This document shows, piece by piece, positions 32,189 to 40,239 of a stretch of 64,000 nucleotides of DNA (position 1 is the stretch's first letter; every line of letters begins with the position of its first letter). A program made the translations under genes and the position numbers. The DNA comes from DATEOR01 sp036279015 (GTDB taxonomy: Bacteria > Actinomycetota > Thermoleophilia > Gaiellales > Gaiellaceae). The notes below the pieces were generated by a model. It saw only the letters and a program-made list of their open reading frames with translations, was not told where the DNA came from and did no database searches. Location: NCBI GenBank assembly GCA_036279015.1, contig DASUJY010000088.1, forward strand, positions 1 to 64,000. The letters run 5' to 3'.

Positions 32189-32880
32189 CCGAGGGCGGGC
32201 AGGAGCTCGGCGAGTCCGAGGTCGAGGCGACCGGCGAGACCGTCGGCGAAGCGAAGTGGGCGGCCCTGCGCGAGCTCGAGCGACGCTTTCCCGGGATCGA
32301 CAAGTCGACCGTGCAGTTCGCTGTCCTCTCCGAGGGCGAGCGCGGCCTGCTCGGAGTTGGCTACGCGCCGGCCCGCGTGATCGCGAGCGCCGGGGAGGTT
32401 CCGGCGCCGGTTGCAGGCGACCAGGAGGAGCCGGGCTCTCCGGCCGCGCGCCTTCGCGAGCTGCTCGAGCGGGTGTGCGCGGCGCTCGGCGCCCCCGTCC
32501 GCATCGAGATCCGCGAGGACGACGAGCTCCTCGCGGCGACGGTGACGGGCCCCGACCTCGGGCTCGTGATCGGCAAGCGGGGGCAGACGATCGACGCGAT
32601 CCAGCACCTCGCCACGGCGATTGTCTTTCGCGGGCTCGAGGAGCGGAAGAGCATCCTCGTCGACGCCGCCGGGTATCGCGAGCGCCGGCGGGCGACGCTG
32701 GAGCAGCAGGCCGAGGCCGCCGCGACCGAGGCGCTCGCCGCGGGCGAAGCCGTCGCGCTCGATCCGATGTCCTCGGTCGAGCGCAAGATCGTGCACCTGC
32801 ACCTGCAGAACCGCGACGACGTCGAGACGGCGAGCGAGGGAAACGAGCCGAGCCGCTTCGTCGTCGTCCGCCCTGTCTAG
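32185..32880 (+). CDS. RNA-binding protein Jag/KhpB (Jag-N, KH and R3H domains)
   Basis: The 231-residue protein has a Jag N-terminal domain (AKWAALRELERRFPGIDKSTVQFAVL), a KH domain with LVIGKRGQTIDAIQHLA near residue 128, and an R3H domain (DPMSSVERKIVHLHLQ, then EGNEPSRFVVVRP). It is the KhpB/EloR-type RNA-binding protein linked to cell elongation and membrane protein expression. It is coupled to yidC by ATGA. Confidence 0.93.
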   Translation: MTEGGQELGESEVEATGETVGEAKWAALRELERRFPGIDKSTVQFAVLSEGERGLLGVGYAPARVIASAGEVPAPVAGDQEEPGSPAARLRELLERVCAALGAPVRIEIREDDELLAATVTGPDLGLVIGKRGQTIDAIQHLATAIVFRGLEERKSILVDAAGYRERRRATLEQQAEAAATEALAAGEAVALDPMSSVERKIVHLHLQNRDDVETASEGNEPSRFVVVRPV

Positions 32881-33481
32881 AGGCCTGTCCGACCCGCGCC
32901 TCGACCGCTGGCTCGCGTCGATGGTCGCGACGCCGGGATTGACGGGGATCCGCGACCCGGACGAAGCCCGCCGCGTTCTGCTCGAGGAGGCCCGCGCCGC
33001 CGACCCCCACCTCGGCGAGGGGCCCGTGGTGGACGTCGGCTCCGGCGGCGGCTCGCCGGGAATCCCGCTGGCCGTGGCCCGCCCTGAGCTCCGCTTCGTC
33101 CTCCTCGAAGCGAGCAGGCGCAAATGCTCGTTCCTCGAGACGGCGAGCGCCGAGCTCCCCAACGTCTCCGTCCTTTGCGCGCGGGCCGAGGAGCACGCGG
33201 CGGGCTCCGGCCGCGATGCCTACGGCACGGCCGTGGCGCGCGCCCTCGCGTCGCCTCCGGTCGCGTGCGAGTGGTGCCTGCCGCTCGTCCGTCCGGGCGG
33301 CATCGCGCTCCTCTTCGTCGGACCGAGCGCCGACGAGGGCGCGGTCGCGCGAGTGGCTTCCGAGCTCGGCGCCGAGCTCGAGGACAGCCCGCCCGGCTTT
33401 CTCCGCATGCGCAAGACCGGCCCTACCCCGGAGCGCTTCCCGCGGCGGCCCGGGATGGCCAGGAAACGTCCTCTCGCCTGA
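32873..33481 (+). CDS. rsmG: 16S rRNA (guanine-N7) methyltransferase RsmG (start uncertain)
   Basis: The frame has the RsmG core: LTGIRDPDEA, SAM-binding VDVGSGGGSPGIPLAV and LLEASRRKCSFLETA. It methylates G527 of 16S rRNA. The first ATG (32921) would cut off the N-terminal helix; there is no GTG or TTG nearby. CTG 32873, which overlaps the jag end by 8 nt and gives 202 residues, is the likeliest start, with CTG 32885 as an alternative. The N-terminus is short for the family under any choice. Confidence 0.85.
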   Translation: MSRGLSDPRLDRWLASMVATPGLTGIRDPDEARRVLLEEARAADPHLGEGPVVDVGSGGGSPGIPLAVARPELRFVLLEASRRKCSFLETASAELPNVSVLCARAEEHAAGSGRDAYGTAVARALASPPVACEWCLPLVRPGGIALLFVGPSADEGAVARVASELGAELEDSPPGFLRMRKTGPTPERFPRRPGMARKRPLA

Positions 33482-33482
33482 G

Positions 33483-33488
33483 TACTCT
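33483..33488 (+). promoter_or_regulatory. Putative -10 box of parAB
   Basis: TACTCT overlaps the end of the rsmG region and lies 6 nt before the parA GTG, so the parA message would be leaderless. Confidence 0.45.
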
Positions 33489-33494
33489 GGCCGC

Positions 33495-34247
33495 GTGGGG
33501 ACGATCCTCGCGCTCGCCAACCAGAAGGGCGGCGTCGGCAAGACGACGACCGCCGTCAATCTCGCCGCCTGCCTCGCGGAGGCCGGCGCGCGCACGCTGC
33601 TCGTCGACGTCGATCCGCAGGCGAACGCGACCTCCGGGCTCGGCGAGCGGGCCAACGGCACATCCTCGTACGACCTTCTCGACGGCGCTCCTCTCGAGGA
33701 GATCGTCCACCCGACGCGTTTCGAGAACCTGGATGTGATCCCGTCCCGCCCAGAGCTCGCCGGAGCGGCCGTCGAGCTCTCCGACCACCACGACGGCGAG
33801 TCGTTCCTCTCCGCCGCGCTCGGGCCCGCGCGGAAGCGGTACGCCTACGTCTTCGTCGACTGCCCGCCGTCGCTCGGGCCGTTGACCGTGAACGGGCTCG
33901 CGGCCGCGGACCGCGTCCTCGTGCCCGTGCAGTGCGAGTACTACGCGCTCGAGGGCCTCGCCCAGCTTCTGCACTCGGTCGAGCTCGTGCGCTCGCGCCT
34001 GAACCCGCGCCTCGCGCTTGCCGGGATGCTCCTGACGATGGTGGACGGACGGACGAGGCTCGCCGCCGACGTCGCCGCACAGGTCCGCAGCCACTTCGGC
34101 GAGCTCGTCTTCGACGCTGTGGTCCCGCGCAGCGTGCGCCTTGCCGAGGCGCCGAGCCACGGGCTTCCGATCACCGCGTACGACCCGGCCTCCGCCGGGG
34201 CCGAGGCCTACTACCGCGTGGCGAGCGAGCTTGTCGACCGCACCTAA
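33495..34247 (+). CDS. parA: Chromosome-partitioning ATPase ParA/Soj
   Basis: The 250-residue protein has the deviant Walker A KGGVGKTT near residue 11, DVDPQAN and VDCPPSLG. It is a chromosomal ParA without an N-terminal helix-turn-helix. With ParB it segregates replicated origins. The start is GTG 33495, just after a TACTCT box. It overlaps parB by 17 nt. Confidence 0.95.
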   Translation: MGTILALANQKGGVGKTTTAVNLAACLAEAGARTLLVDVDPQANATSGLGERANGTSSYDLLDGAPLEEIVHPTRFENLDVIPSRPELAGAAVELSDHHDGESFLSAALGPARKRYAYVFVDCPPSLGPLTVNGLAAADRVLVPVQCEYYALEGLAQLLHSVELVRSRLNPRLALAGMLLTMVDGRTRLAADVAAQVRSHFGELVFDAVVPRSVRLAEAPSHGLPITAYDPASAGAEAYYRVASELVDRT

Positions 34248-35073
34248 CCGCAGAGGCCTGGGCCGCGGGCTCGAGGTCCTGATCGGCGGCGGCGCCTCGG
34301 CGGCGGAGCTCCTCCAGCTCCCCCTCGGCTCGATCCGCGCGAACACGCGCCAGCCGCGGCGGCACATCGACGCGAACGGGATCAGCGGCCTCGCCGAGTC
34401 CGTGCGCGCGCAGGGCGTCATGCAGCCCGTGGTCGTGCGCCCAGTCGAGGACGGGGGCTACGAGCTGATCGCCGGCGAGCGCCGCTGGCGTGCGGCCCGC
34501 GCTGCCGGCCTCGCCACCATCCCGGCGCTCGTCCGTGAGACGGATGACCGCGAGTCGCTCGTGCTCGCGCTGGTCGAGAACGTCGCCCGCGAGGATCTCT
34601 CTCCGGTTGAAGAGGCCCGCGCGTACGCGGTCCTCCTGGACGAGTTCTCCCTCTCGCTCGGGGAAGTCGCCGACCGGGTCGGCCGCTCGAAGCCGGCCGT
34701 GTCGAACCGCGTCAGGCTGCTCGAGCTGCCCGAGGACGTCCTGGGCCTCGTCGAGCGCGGCCTCCTGACGGAAGGACATGCTCGCGCCGTGCTCGCGGTC
34801 CCCGGCCACGACGAGCGGCGTGCCCTCGCCCGCAAGGTGGTCGCGCAGGGCCTCTCCGTACGGGCCACCGAGCGCGCCGCGCGCTGGGCCGGCGCCGGAA
34901 CGAGGCCGCGCAAGGCGCGGAAGGTCGACCCCGCGCTCGCCGCTCGCGCCCGCACCGTCCTCGAGCGGCTCAGCGGCGCGAGCGTCAGGGTGACCGACTC
35001 CCGCATCGAGATTCCTTTCGCCGACGAGGTGGAGCTCGCCGAGCTCGTCGAGTCCCTCGAGGCCCGTAACTGA
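34231..35073 (+). CDS. parB: Chromosome-partitioning protein ParB
   Basis: The 280-residue protein has the ParB N-terminus RRGLGRGLEVLIGG, the CTPase/nuclease-like core (IRANTRQPRRHID, GERRWRAARAAGL, ENVAREDLSPVEEARAY) and the parS-binding helix-turn-helix (LGEVADRVGRSKPAVSNRVRLL). The C-terminus, a dimerisation region, is compact. The start is TTG 34231. No parS consensus (TGTTTCACGTGAAACA) is seen within the parAB genes, but TTTTCACGTGAAAC at 58067-58080 matches most of it. Confidence 0.95.
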   Translation: MSTAPNRRGLGRGLEVLIGGGASAAELLQLPLGSIRANTRQPRRHIDANGISGLAESVRAQGVMQPVVVRPVEDGGYELIAGERRWRAARAAGLATIPALVRETDDRESLVLALVENVAREDLSPVEEARAYAVLLDEFSLSLGEVADRVGRSKPAVSNRVRLLELPEDVLGLVERGLLTEGHARAVLAVPGHDERRALARKVVAQGLSVRATERAARWAGAGTRPRKARKVDPALAARARTVLERLSGASVRVTDSRIEIPFADEVELAELVESLEARN

Positions 35074-35102
35074 CCTCCGAGAGAGCCCGTTGTGAGTAGG
35101 AC

Positions 35103-35348
35103 ATGCACGGTTGGGTGCAGGACATCGAGACGCTCGAGGCCATCAATCAGGACGACCTGGTGCGCCGGCTCGTCCTCCGCATGGCCGGGCTCGCCCGCGG
35201 CGGCAAGCTTCCGGGGTTTGTCGAGGCGGTCGGTTCGGACGTCGATCTCGACCCCGAGACGAAGGCGACGGTGCTCGAGCTGGCCGCCGACGAGACCTTC
35301 CTCCTAGCCGCCGAGGACTACCTGCGCGCAACCCGGGTGCAGCACTAG
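35103..35348 (+). CDS. Small hypothetical protein
   Basis: The 81-residue acidic protein starts at ATG 35103 with TAGGA just upstream. It reads as a helical domain (DIETLEAINQDDLVRRLVLRMAGLARGG, then VLELAADETFLLAAEDYLRA) and has natural amino-acid balance, unlike shadow frames. No family is recognised. It lies between parB and a tRNA gene, so it may be co-transcribed with parAB. Confidence 0.6.
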   Translation: MHGWVQDIETLEAINQDDLVRRLVLRMAGLARGGKLPGFVEAVGSDVDLDPETKATVLELAADETFLLAAEDYLRATRVQH

Positions 35349-35356
35349 GCGCTCGC

Positions 35357-35362
35357 TACAAT
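35357..35362 (+). promoter_or_regulatory. Putative -10 box of tRNA-Ile
   Basis: TACAAT ends 12 nt before the first base of the tRNA. A matching -35 is not evident. Confidence 0.45.
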
Positions 35363-35374
35363 GCGCCCCTGCGC

Positions 35375-35448
<74 letters not shown>

Positions 35449-35515
35449 CTTCGCCGCGCCCGCCGCGAGTGGCACGCCGGTTGCTGGCGGGCCCGACGAT
35501 CATGATCTCGTCTTC

Positions 35516-37519
35516 GTGACCGCTCCCCTGGTTTTCGCGGCTGCCTCGGCTCTGGCCGCCGTGGGGGCCACGGCCGGCGTCTCGCTGCTCGGTTTGCGCG
35601 CGGCGATCGACGTCGCCCTCGCATGGGCCTTGCTCGCAAGCACGATCGTCGTCGCAGCCGTTCTCGTTGCGGGGGCCGTCGCGGAGCGGCTTTCGTCCGG
35701 AGTCCTGCTCGGGCTCACGCTTGTCGCCGCCAGCGTCCTCTGGCTGGCTGCCCGCGCTCGAGCTCCTGGGTTCGGCGCCCATCTGCGCAGCGGGCTCGAG
35801 GGAGCGCGGCACGCGCTGGGGCACCTGCGGCAAGACCGGTGGGTCGCCGCTCTCGCCTTCGTCACCGCCGCGGAGCTCGTCTGGCGGACGGCGGTCGCCT
35901 TCGTCATGCCGCCGTACGCCGGCGATGCGCTCTGGTACCACCTGACGACGGTCGGAGGCTGGGTCCAGAACGGCCGGGTCGGGCCCAGCGAGCTCTCGAT
36001 CTGGTCGACCGTTCACCCGCAGAACGGCGAGCTCTTCTTCGCCTGGAGCGCGGTGCTGCTCGGACGAGACACGCTGGTCGACACGGTCCAGCTCCCCTTC
36101 GCGGTCGTCGCAGGGATCGCCGTTGCCGGCCTCGCCCGCTCGTGTGGCCTCTCGCGCCCGCCTGCGGCTGCCGCTGGCCTCCTTTTCATCCTCACGCCGA
36201 TCGTCCTGAGCCAGACGACGGCCGCCTACACGGACGTGATCGTGATCGCCTTCGTCCTCGCCGCGTTCCACTTCGTCCTGCGCGCGATCCGTGCGCTCCA
36301 GGGCGAGGGCCGCGCGTCGCTCGAGAAGTCGCTCGCCCTCGCGGGGCTCGCCGGCGGCCTCGCGGTGGGGACGAAGGAGCTCGCCCTTCTCTACGTCGCC
36401 GTGCTCGCCGCCCTCGTCGTCGCGGCACTCGCCGCGGCGAGGTTCTCGAATCGCGCGACGCTTGGGCCCCTCCTCCGGGCGCTCGTCCTCTTCGTGCTTC
36501 CGCTGCTCGCGCTGGGGGCCTACCACTACGTCGAGACGTGGGTCAGATTCGGAAGCCCGTTCTATCCTGTGCGGGCCTCCGCGCTCGGCGTGACCCTGTT
36601 CGACGGCCGTCCCCTCGAGCAGTTCCTGTCCACGCCGCCGCACGAGGGAGCCTGGTGGCGGGAGATCTGGGGGCAGTGGCATGCAGACCACTTCTTCCTC
36701 ACGCGCCCGCGCTTCCACGCGTACTCCTACGACGGCCGTCCCAGCGGGCTGGGTCCGCTCTGGAGCTATCTCGGGTTGCCGGCGTTGCTCGCGTGGGCCG
36801 CCTACCTCGCGTGGAGAAGACGGCTCCTCTTTCTCACCGTGCTCGTGCCCGTGGCCCTCATGTTCGCCCTCCAGCCGTATCGCTGGTGGTCGCGGTTCAC
36901 GATGATCCTCGCGGCTCTCGGCGCGATCGCGGTCGTCGCGCTCGTCCAGGCCGTCGGGCCACGGCTTTCGCCCCTCGTCAAGGCCTTCGTCGCGGGGCTC
37001 GTCGGCCTGGGCCTCTTCTTCCCGACCCTGAAGATCGACGGCGAGTTCTGGGCGACTCGGATTCTCTCGATTGCTTCGTCCGGCGACCGCAGCATCGGGG
37101 CGGTGGCCCTGCCCGCGTACCGATGGGTGGACTCGGTCCCGCCGGGGAGCGCGATCGGCGTCGACACGTCGGCGCGGCAGTTCGGCGGCCAGCCGTTCAT
37201 CCTGGCCTATCCGCTCTTCGGCTCGGCTTTCCAGCACCGTGTCTACGCGCTGCCCTCGGCGAGCGCCGAGGGTTTCCGCCGGGCGCTCGCGGCCGACGGG
37301 ATCACGTACGTGACGGTGGCTCGCGGCAGGATCCTCGACCGGTGGGCGACCGCTGCAATGGCGGCGGGCTGCGCAACCCGGATCTTCGATGGTCCCGTGT
37401 ACGCCGGCGAGGCTGGCCGCGCCTACCGGATTCGCCCCGGATGCGCGTGGAGCCAGGCTCCCGCTTCGTGGCGCGCGCCGCTTTCACACCTCTCCGAGGC
37501 GACGAGAGGAGAGGGCTAG
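35516..37519 (+). CDS. Polytopic membrane protein, GT-C glycosyltransferase-like
   Basis: The 667-residue protein has about 12 hydrophobic segments. After two N-terminal segment pairs, a loop with MPPYAGDALWYHL places an Asp where GT-C enzymes (PMT/ArnT-type) keep the catalytic residue. VHPQNGELFFAW resembles the following helix. A soluble C-terminal part of about 150 residues contains HRVYALPSASAEGFRRAL. It may transfer a lipid-linked sugar to a wall or surface polymer; donor and acceptor are unknown. The start is GTG 35516. Confidence 0.65.
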   Translation: MTAPLVFAAASALAAVGATAGVSLLGLRAAIDVALAWALLASTIVVAAVLVAGAVAERLSSGVLLGLTLVAASVLWLAARARAPGFGAHLRSGLEGARHALGHLRQDRWVAALAFVTAAELVWRTAVAFVMPPYAGDALWYHLTTVGGWVQNGRVGPSELSIWSTVHPQNGELFFAWSAVLLGRDTLVDTVQLPFAVVAGIAVAGLARSCGLSRPPAAAAGLLFILTPIVLSQTTAAYTDVIVIAFVLAAFHFVLRAIRALQGEGRASLEKSLALAGLAGGLAVGTKELALLYVAVLAALVVAALAAARFSNRATLGPLLRALVLFVLPLLALGAYHYVETWVRFGSPFYPVRASALGVTLFDGRPLEQFLSTPPHEGAWWREIWGQWHADHFFLTRPRFHAYSYDGRPSGLGPLWSYLGLPALLAWAAYLAWRRRLLFLTVLVPVALMFALQPYRWWSRFTMILAALGAIAVVALVQAVGPRLSPLVKAFVAGLVGLGLFFPTLKIDGEFWATRILSIASSGDRSIGAVALPAYRWVDSVPPGSAIGVDTSARQFGGQPFILAYPLFGSAFQHRVYALPSASAEGFRRALAADGITYVTVARGRILDRWATAAMAAGCATRIFDGPVYAGEAGRAYRIRPGCAWSQAPASWRAPLSHLSEATRGEG

Positions 37520-37522
37520 AAT
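37517..37522 (+). promoter_or_regulatory. Putative -10 box of the bifunctional-nuclease-family gene
   Basis: TAGAAT overlaps the preceding stop codon and lies 20 nt before ATG 37543, giving a leader of about 13 nt. Confidence 0.4.
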
Positions 37523-37542
37523 CAGAACGAGGCCCAGTCGCA

Positions 37543-38031
37543 ATGCAGGAGATGCACATCTACGGGGTGAGCTTCGACATGGTCGGCAAGCAGCCGATCG
37601 TCCTGCTCAAGACCGCCGAGGGGAACAAGTTCCTGCCGATCTGGATCGGCCACCCGGAGGCGGCCGCGATCCTCATGAAGCTCCAGGACGCCTCCACGCC
37701 GCGCCCGATGACGCACGACCTCGTCACCGACATGCTCGAGCGGCTGGACGCCCAGGTAGTCCGCGTCGCGGTCACCGAGCTCCGCGAGAACACGTTCTAC
37801 GCGCTCATCACGGTCGCCGTCGACGGGAGCGAGATCGAGATCGACTCCCGCCCGAGCGACGCCATCGCCCTCGCCGTCCGCGCCAAGGCGCCGATCTTCG
37901 CCGACGAGTCGGTGATCGAGGAGAGCGCGATCGAGTTCGAAAACGAGGAGGACGTGAACCAGGAGGCGGTCGTCGAGGAGTTCAAGAAGTTCCTCGACGA
38001 CGTCAAGCCGGACGACTTCTCGGAGGCTTAG
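37543..38031 (+). CDS. Bifunctional nuclease family protein (BFN, DUF151)
   Basis: The 162-residue protein has the BFN core: GVSFDMVGKQPIVLLK, FLPIWIGHPEAAAI, RPMTHDLVTDML, and DSRPSDAIALAVR. An acidic C-terminal extension (EFENEEDVNQEAVVEEFKKFLDD) follows, often read as a UvrB/UvrC-like motif. The family is common in actinobacteria and Thermotoga; RNase/DNase activity has been shown for plant homologues only. The stop codon lies inside a long imperfect palindrome. Confidence 0.88.
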   Translation: MQEMHIYGVSFDMVGKQPIVLLKTAEGNKFLPIWIGHPEAAAILMKLQDASTPRPMTHDLVTDMLERLDAQVVRVAVTELRENTFYALITVAVDGSEIEIDSRPSDAIALAVRAKAPIFADESVIEESAIEFENEEDVNQEAVVEEFKKFLDDVKPDDFSEA

Positions 38032-38106
38032 AGACCGTCTCAAAATGACGACCTGAGTCGCCAGAGCACGCTGGGCGACGAGGCCTCGTTCTGAAACGAT
38101 CTCTTA
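38028..38106. terminator. Long imperfect palindrome between convergent genes
   Basis: The left arm (38028-38062, TTAGAGACCGTCTCAAAA onward) is about 75-80% complementary to the right arm (38074-38106, ending GAAACGATCTCTTA), with an 11-nt loop. The inner GTCGCC/GGCGAC is perfect. Both flanking stop codons (37543-gene TAG and chorismate mutase TAA) lie within the outer ends. A bidirectional terminator is the simplest reading; the length and terminal symmetry also resemble a small MITE-like element. Confidence 0.6.
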
Positions 38107-38394
38107 GCCCTCCTCGTCCGCGAGCTCGCGCTTCGTGAGCCCGAGGAGCGCAGCGTGCAGCTCCCGCAGGCCTGCGGCCGAGAGCGGTCCCGGGTTTGCC
38201 CTCGCGAGCTCGTCGAGGAGCGCGGCCTCGCGGCTCTCGTCGACGAAGTCGTAGCCCTGCGCGGCCTTGTGCGCCTTCAGGCGCCGAACGAGCTCGAGCC
38301 GCCGGTTGACGGCGCGGACGATCTGGCGGTCGTTCGCGGTGATCTCCTCTCGCAGCTCGCCGACGAGAGGATCGGAGCCCGGGTCATCTCGCAC
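38104..38394 (-). CDS. Chorismate mutase, AroQ type
   Basis: The 96-residue all-helical protein reads LVGELREEITANDRQIVRAVNRRLELVRRLKAHK, the standard first helix of AroQ mutases, then a second and third helix with ESREAALLDELARANPG and LRELHAALL. It converts chorismate to prephenate for Phe and Tyr. It could also be a relaxed relative. The start GTG 38392-38394 shares its G with the stop TAG of the upstream transpeptidase gene. Confidence 0.82.
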   Translation of the reverse strand: MRDDPGSDPLVGELREEITANDRQIVRAVNRRLELVRRLKAHKAAQGYDFVDESREAALLDELARANPGPLSAAGLRELHAALLGLTKRELADEEG

Positions 38395-39503
38395 TACGCG
38401 AAGATATAGACAGTCGTGCCGAGCGCCCAGCGGGAGTAGAAGCCGGGCGCGAACCAGAGCGGCGTGCGTACGCAGCCGTGGCTCGCCTGGTAGGCCGGCA
38501 CCGAGTGGTAGCCGTGGATGGCGAAGGCGCCGGTGAAGAAGAGGGAGTAGTACATGCCTGAGGCGTTGAACCCGGGCACCTTCGAGTACACGTGCCACTT
38601 CCCGACCGGCGTGTTGCCGGTCGCGCCGGTCGAGACGTGGACGACGCGGACGACCTTCCCGCGCCGCACCTCGTACAGGACCTGGAGCGTCTTCGAGACC
38701 TCGACGTGGTTGCCCCTCGCGACACGTGGGCGCGGGACATGCGCCCGGCCTAGCGCTGCCCAGACGGAGCGCGACACCCGTCCCGTGCGCGCCATTCCAT
38801 GCACCTTCTGGAAGGCGAGGACCGCCTCGTAGGTGTCGCTCCGGTAGGAGCGGTCGACACCACGGAGGACATGGCGAAGCGCCTTCAGACGCCGTTCGAG
38901 CGCAAGGACCGCCCGGCCGCGCGACCCGACCGAGAGGCTCGGCGCCTGGACGCGGAAGTGCTTGCGCACCGTGAAGCTCTTGTAGCCACGGTCGGCGTCG
39001 AGGACGAGCCGGAGGCGGTGGCGCCCGATGCGGTCGGTCGGCAGGGCAGCGGCGTAGCGTCCGCCTGCTTGGATGCGGACGTGACGGCTGCGCGTGCCGA
39101 TCCTGAGGGTCAGCGAGCCCGCCCCCGCCGGGCGCAGCTTTCCCTTGAGCAGCAAGCGGTTGCCCGGATACGGGAGGCCCGCGAGGTGGCGCGTCAACAC
39201 AGGCCGGATCTTCAGCTTGACCGTGGGCGAGGACTCCGGACCGGCCTCGACGTGATACGAGCCCGGCTGGGTGGCCGGGAACTGGAAGGCGAAGTCGCCG
39301 GTCGCCGGGTCCGCTGACACGGCCGCCCCCGTGGCGGTCCCTTCGAAGAAGAGTTCGACGGTGTCGCCCGGGTCGGCCGTGCCCCTCAGCGTCACGTTCG
39401 TCCCGTAGCGCGGGACCTGGGGCTGCGCGGCGAGCGAGAGCGCGGCCGCCGCGGGCGCCGGCGCCGCCAGGGCGAGAGCGAGGACGGCGATCGCGCGGCG
39501 CAC
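38394..39503 (-). CDS. L,D-transpeptidase (YkuD) with peptidoglycan-binding domain
   Basis: The 369-residue protein begins with a signal peptide (RRAIAVLALALAAPAPAAAA). An Ig-like N-terminal region (about 30-180) follows, then a PG_binding_1 domain (RGRAVLALERRLKAL to SVWAALG). The YkuD domain occupies about 255-369, with HGYHSVPAYQASHGCVR holding the catalytic Cys of SHGC and the upstream His. It cross-links peptidoglycan by 3-3 bonds and resists most beta-lactams except carbapenems. The start is GTG 39501-39503. Confidence 0.9.
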   Translation of the reverse strand: MRRAIAVLALALAAPAPAAAALSLAAQPQVPRYGTNVTLRGTADPGDTVELFFEGTATGAAVSADPATGDFAFQFPATQPGSYHVEAGPESSPTVKLKIRPVLTRHLAGLPYPGNRLLLKGKLRPAGAGSLTLRIGTRSRHVRIQAGGRYAAALPTDRIGRHRLRLVLDADRGYKSFTVRKHFRVQAPSLSVGSRGRAVLALERRLKALRHVLRGVDRSYRSDTYEAVLAFQKVHGMARTGRVSRSVWAALGRAHVPRPRVARGNHVEVSKTLQVLYEVRRGKVVRVVHVSTGATGNTPVGKWHVYSKVPGFNASGMYYSLFFTGAFAIHGYHSVPAYQASHGCVRTPLWFAPGFYSRWALGTTVYIFA

Positions 39504-39528
39504 CGCGCCATTCCATCAGACGGGCTGG

Positions 39529-40239
39529 CTAGTACGCGAGCTGGACGTAGACGACGAGGATGCCGACGGCGTTGTAGAAGCCGTGCGCGAGGACGCCCGG
39601 CCAGACGCTGTCGGCCCGCAGGCGGACCCAGCCGAGCGCGATCCCGAAGAGGACGAGCGGCGGCAGCGCGCCGAGGATGCCGTGGCTCAGCCCGAACACG
39701 ACTCCGGTGACCACGACCGCTGCGATCCCGCCGAAGAAGCGGAGGGCGCGCACGCCGAGGCCGCGAAAGAAGAGCTCCTCCGTGAAGGGGACGATCGTGC
39801 TGACGATCACCCCGTTCAGAGCGAATGCTCCGGCCCGGTCCGGCCGCCAATCCTCCGGGGAGAGCCCCTGGTCGCGCCCGCCGTGGAGAACGGGCTCGAG
39901 CGCGGACGCCAGGATGAGAACGAGGATGATGAGGCCGATCGCTGTCCCGACCCAGCGCCACTCGAAGGACCTGAGCCCGAGCGCCGGGCCCGTGGGGTCG
40001 TAGGCGCGGCCGATGAGGAAGGTGAGGCCGATCAGGATCCCGTAGGCGAAGATCGTCCCGACCGCGAAGCCGTAGTCGTAGAGCGCCGTCGAGGTGTCCT
40101 CGTCGGAAGAGGTCGACGTGCTCCAGAAGCCCAGCACGACGAACGCCGCGGCGATCGCCGACCAGGCGACGAACGGGGCGGTTCTATAGTCGTCCGAGGG
40201 CGTTGTCGAGGTCGGCGACGATGTCGTCTGCATCCTCAC
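39529..40239 (-). CDS. CPBP-family intramembrane metalloprotease
   Basis: The 236-residue protein has about seven membrane segments and the CPBP (CAAX/Abi) motifs: EELFFRG (EExxxR), FGLSHG and AHGFYN. The family includes prenyl-protein and bacteriocin-immunity proteases; the substrate is unknown. The start ATG (40237-40239; or 40231-40233) lies 50-56 nt inside the upstream trans-sulfuration gene, a longer overlap than usual. Confidence 0.87.
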   Translation of the reverse strand: MRMQTTSSPTSTTPSDDYRTAPFVAWSAIAAAFVVLGFWSTSTSSDEDTSTALYDYGFAVGTIFAYGILIGLTFLIGRAYDPTGPALGLRSFEWRWVGTAIGLIILVLILASALEPVLHGGRDQGLSPEDWRPDRAGAFALNGVIVSTIVPFTEELFFRGLGVRALRFFGGIAAVVVTGVVFGLSHGILGALPPLVLFGIALGWVRLRADSVWPGVLAHGFYNAVGILVVYVQLAY

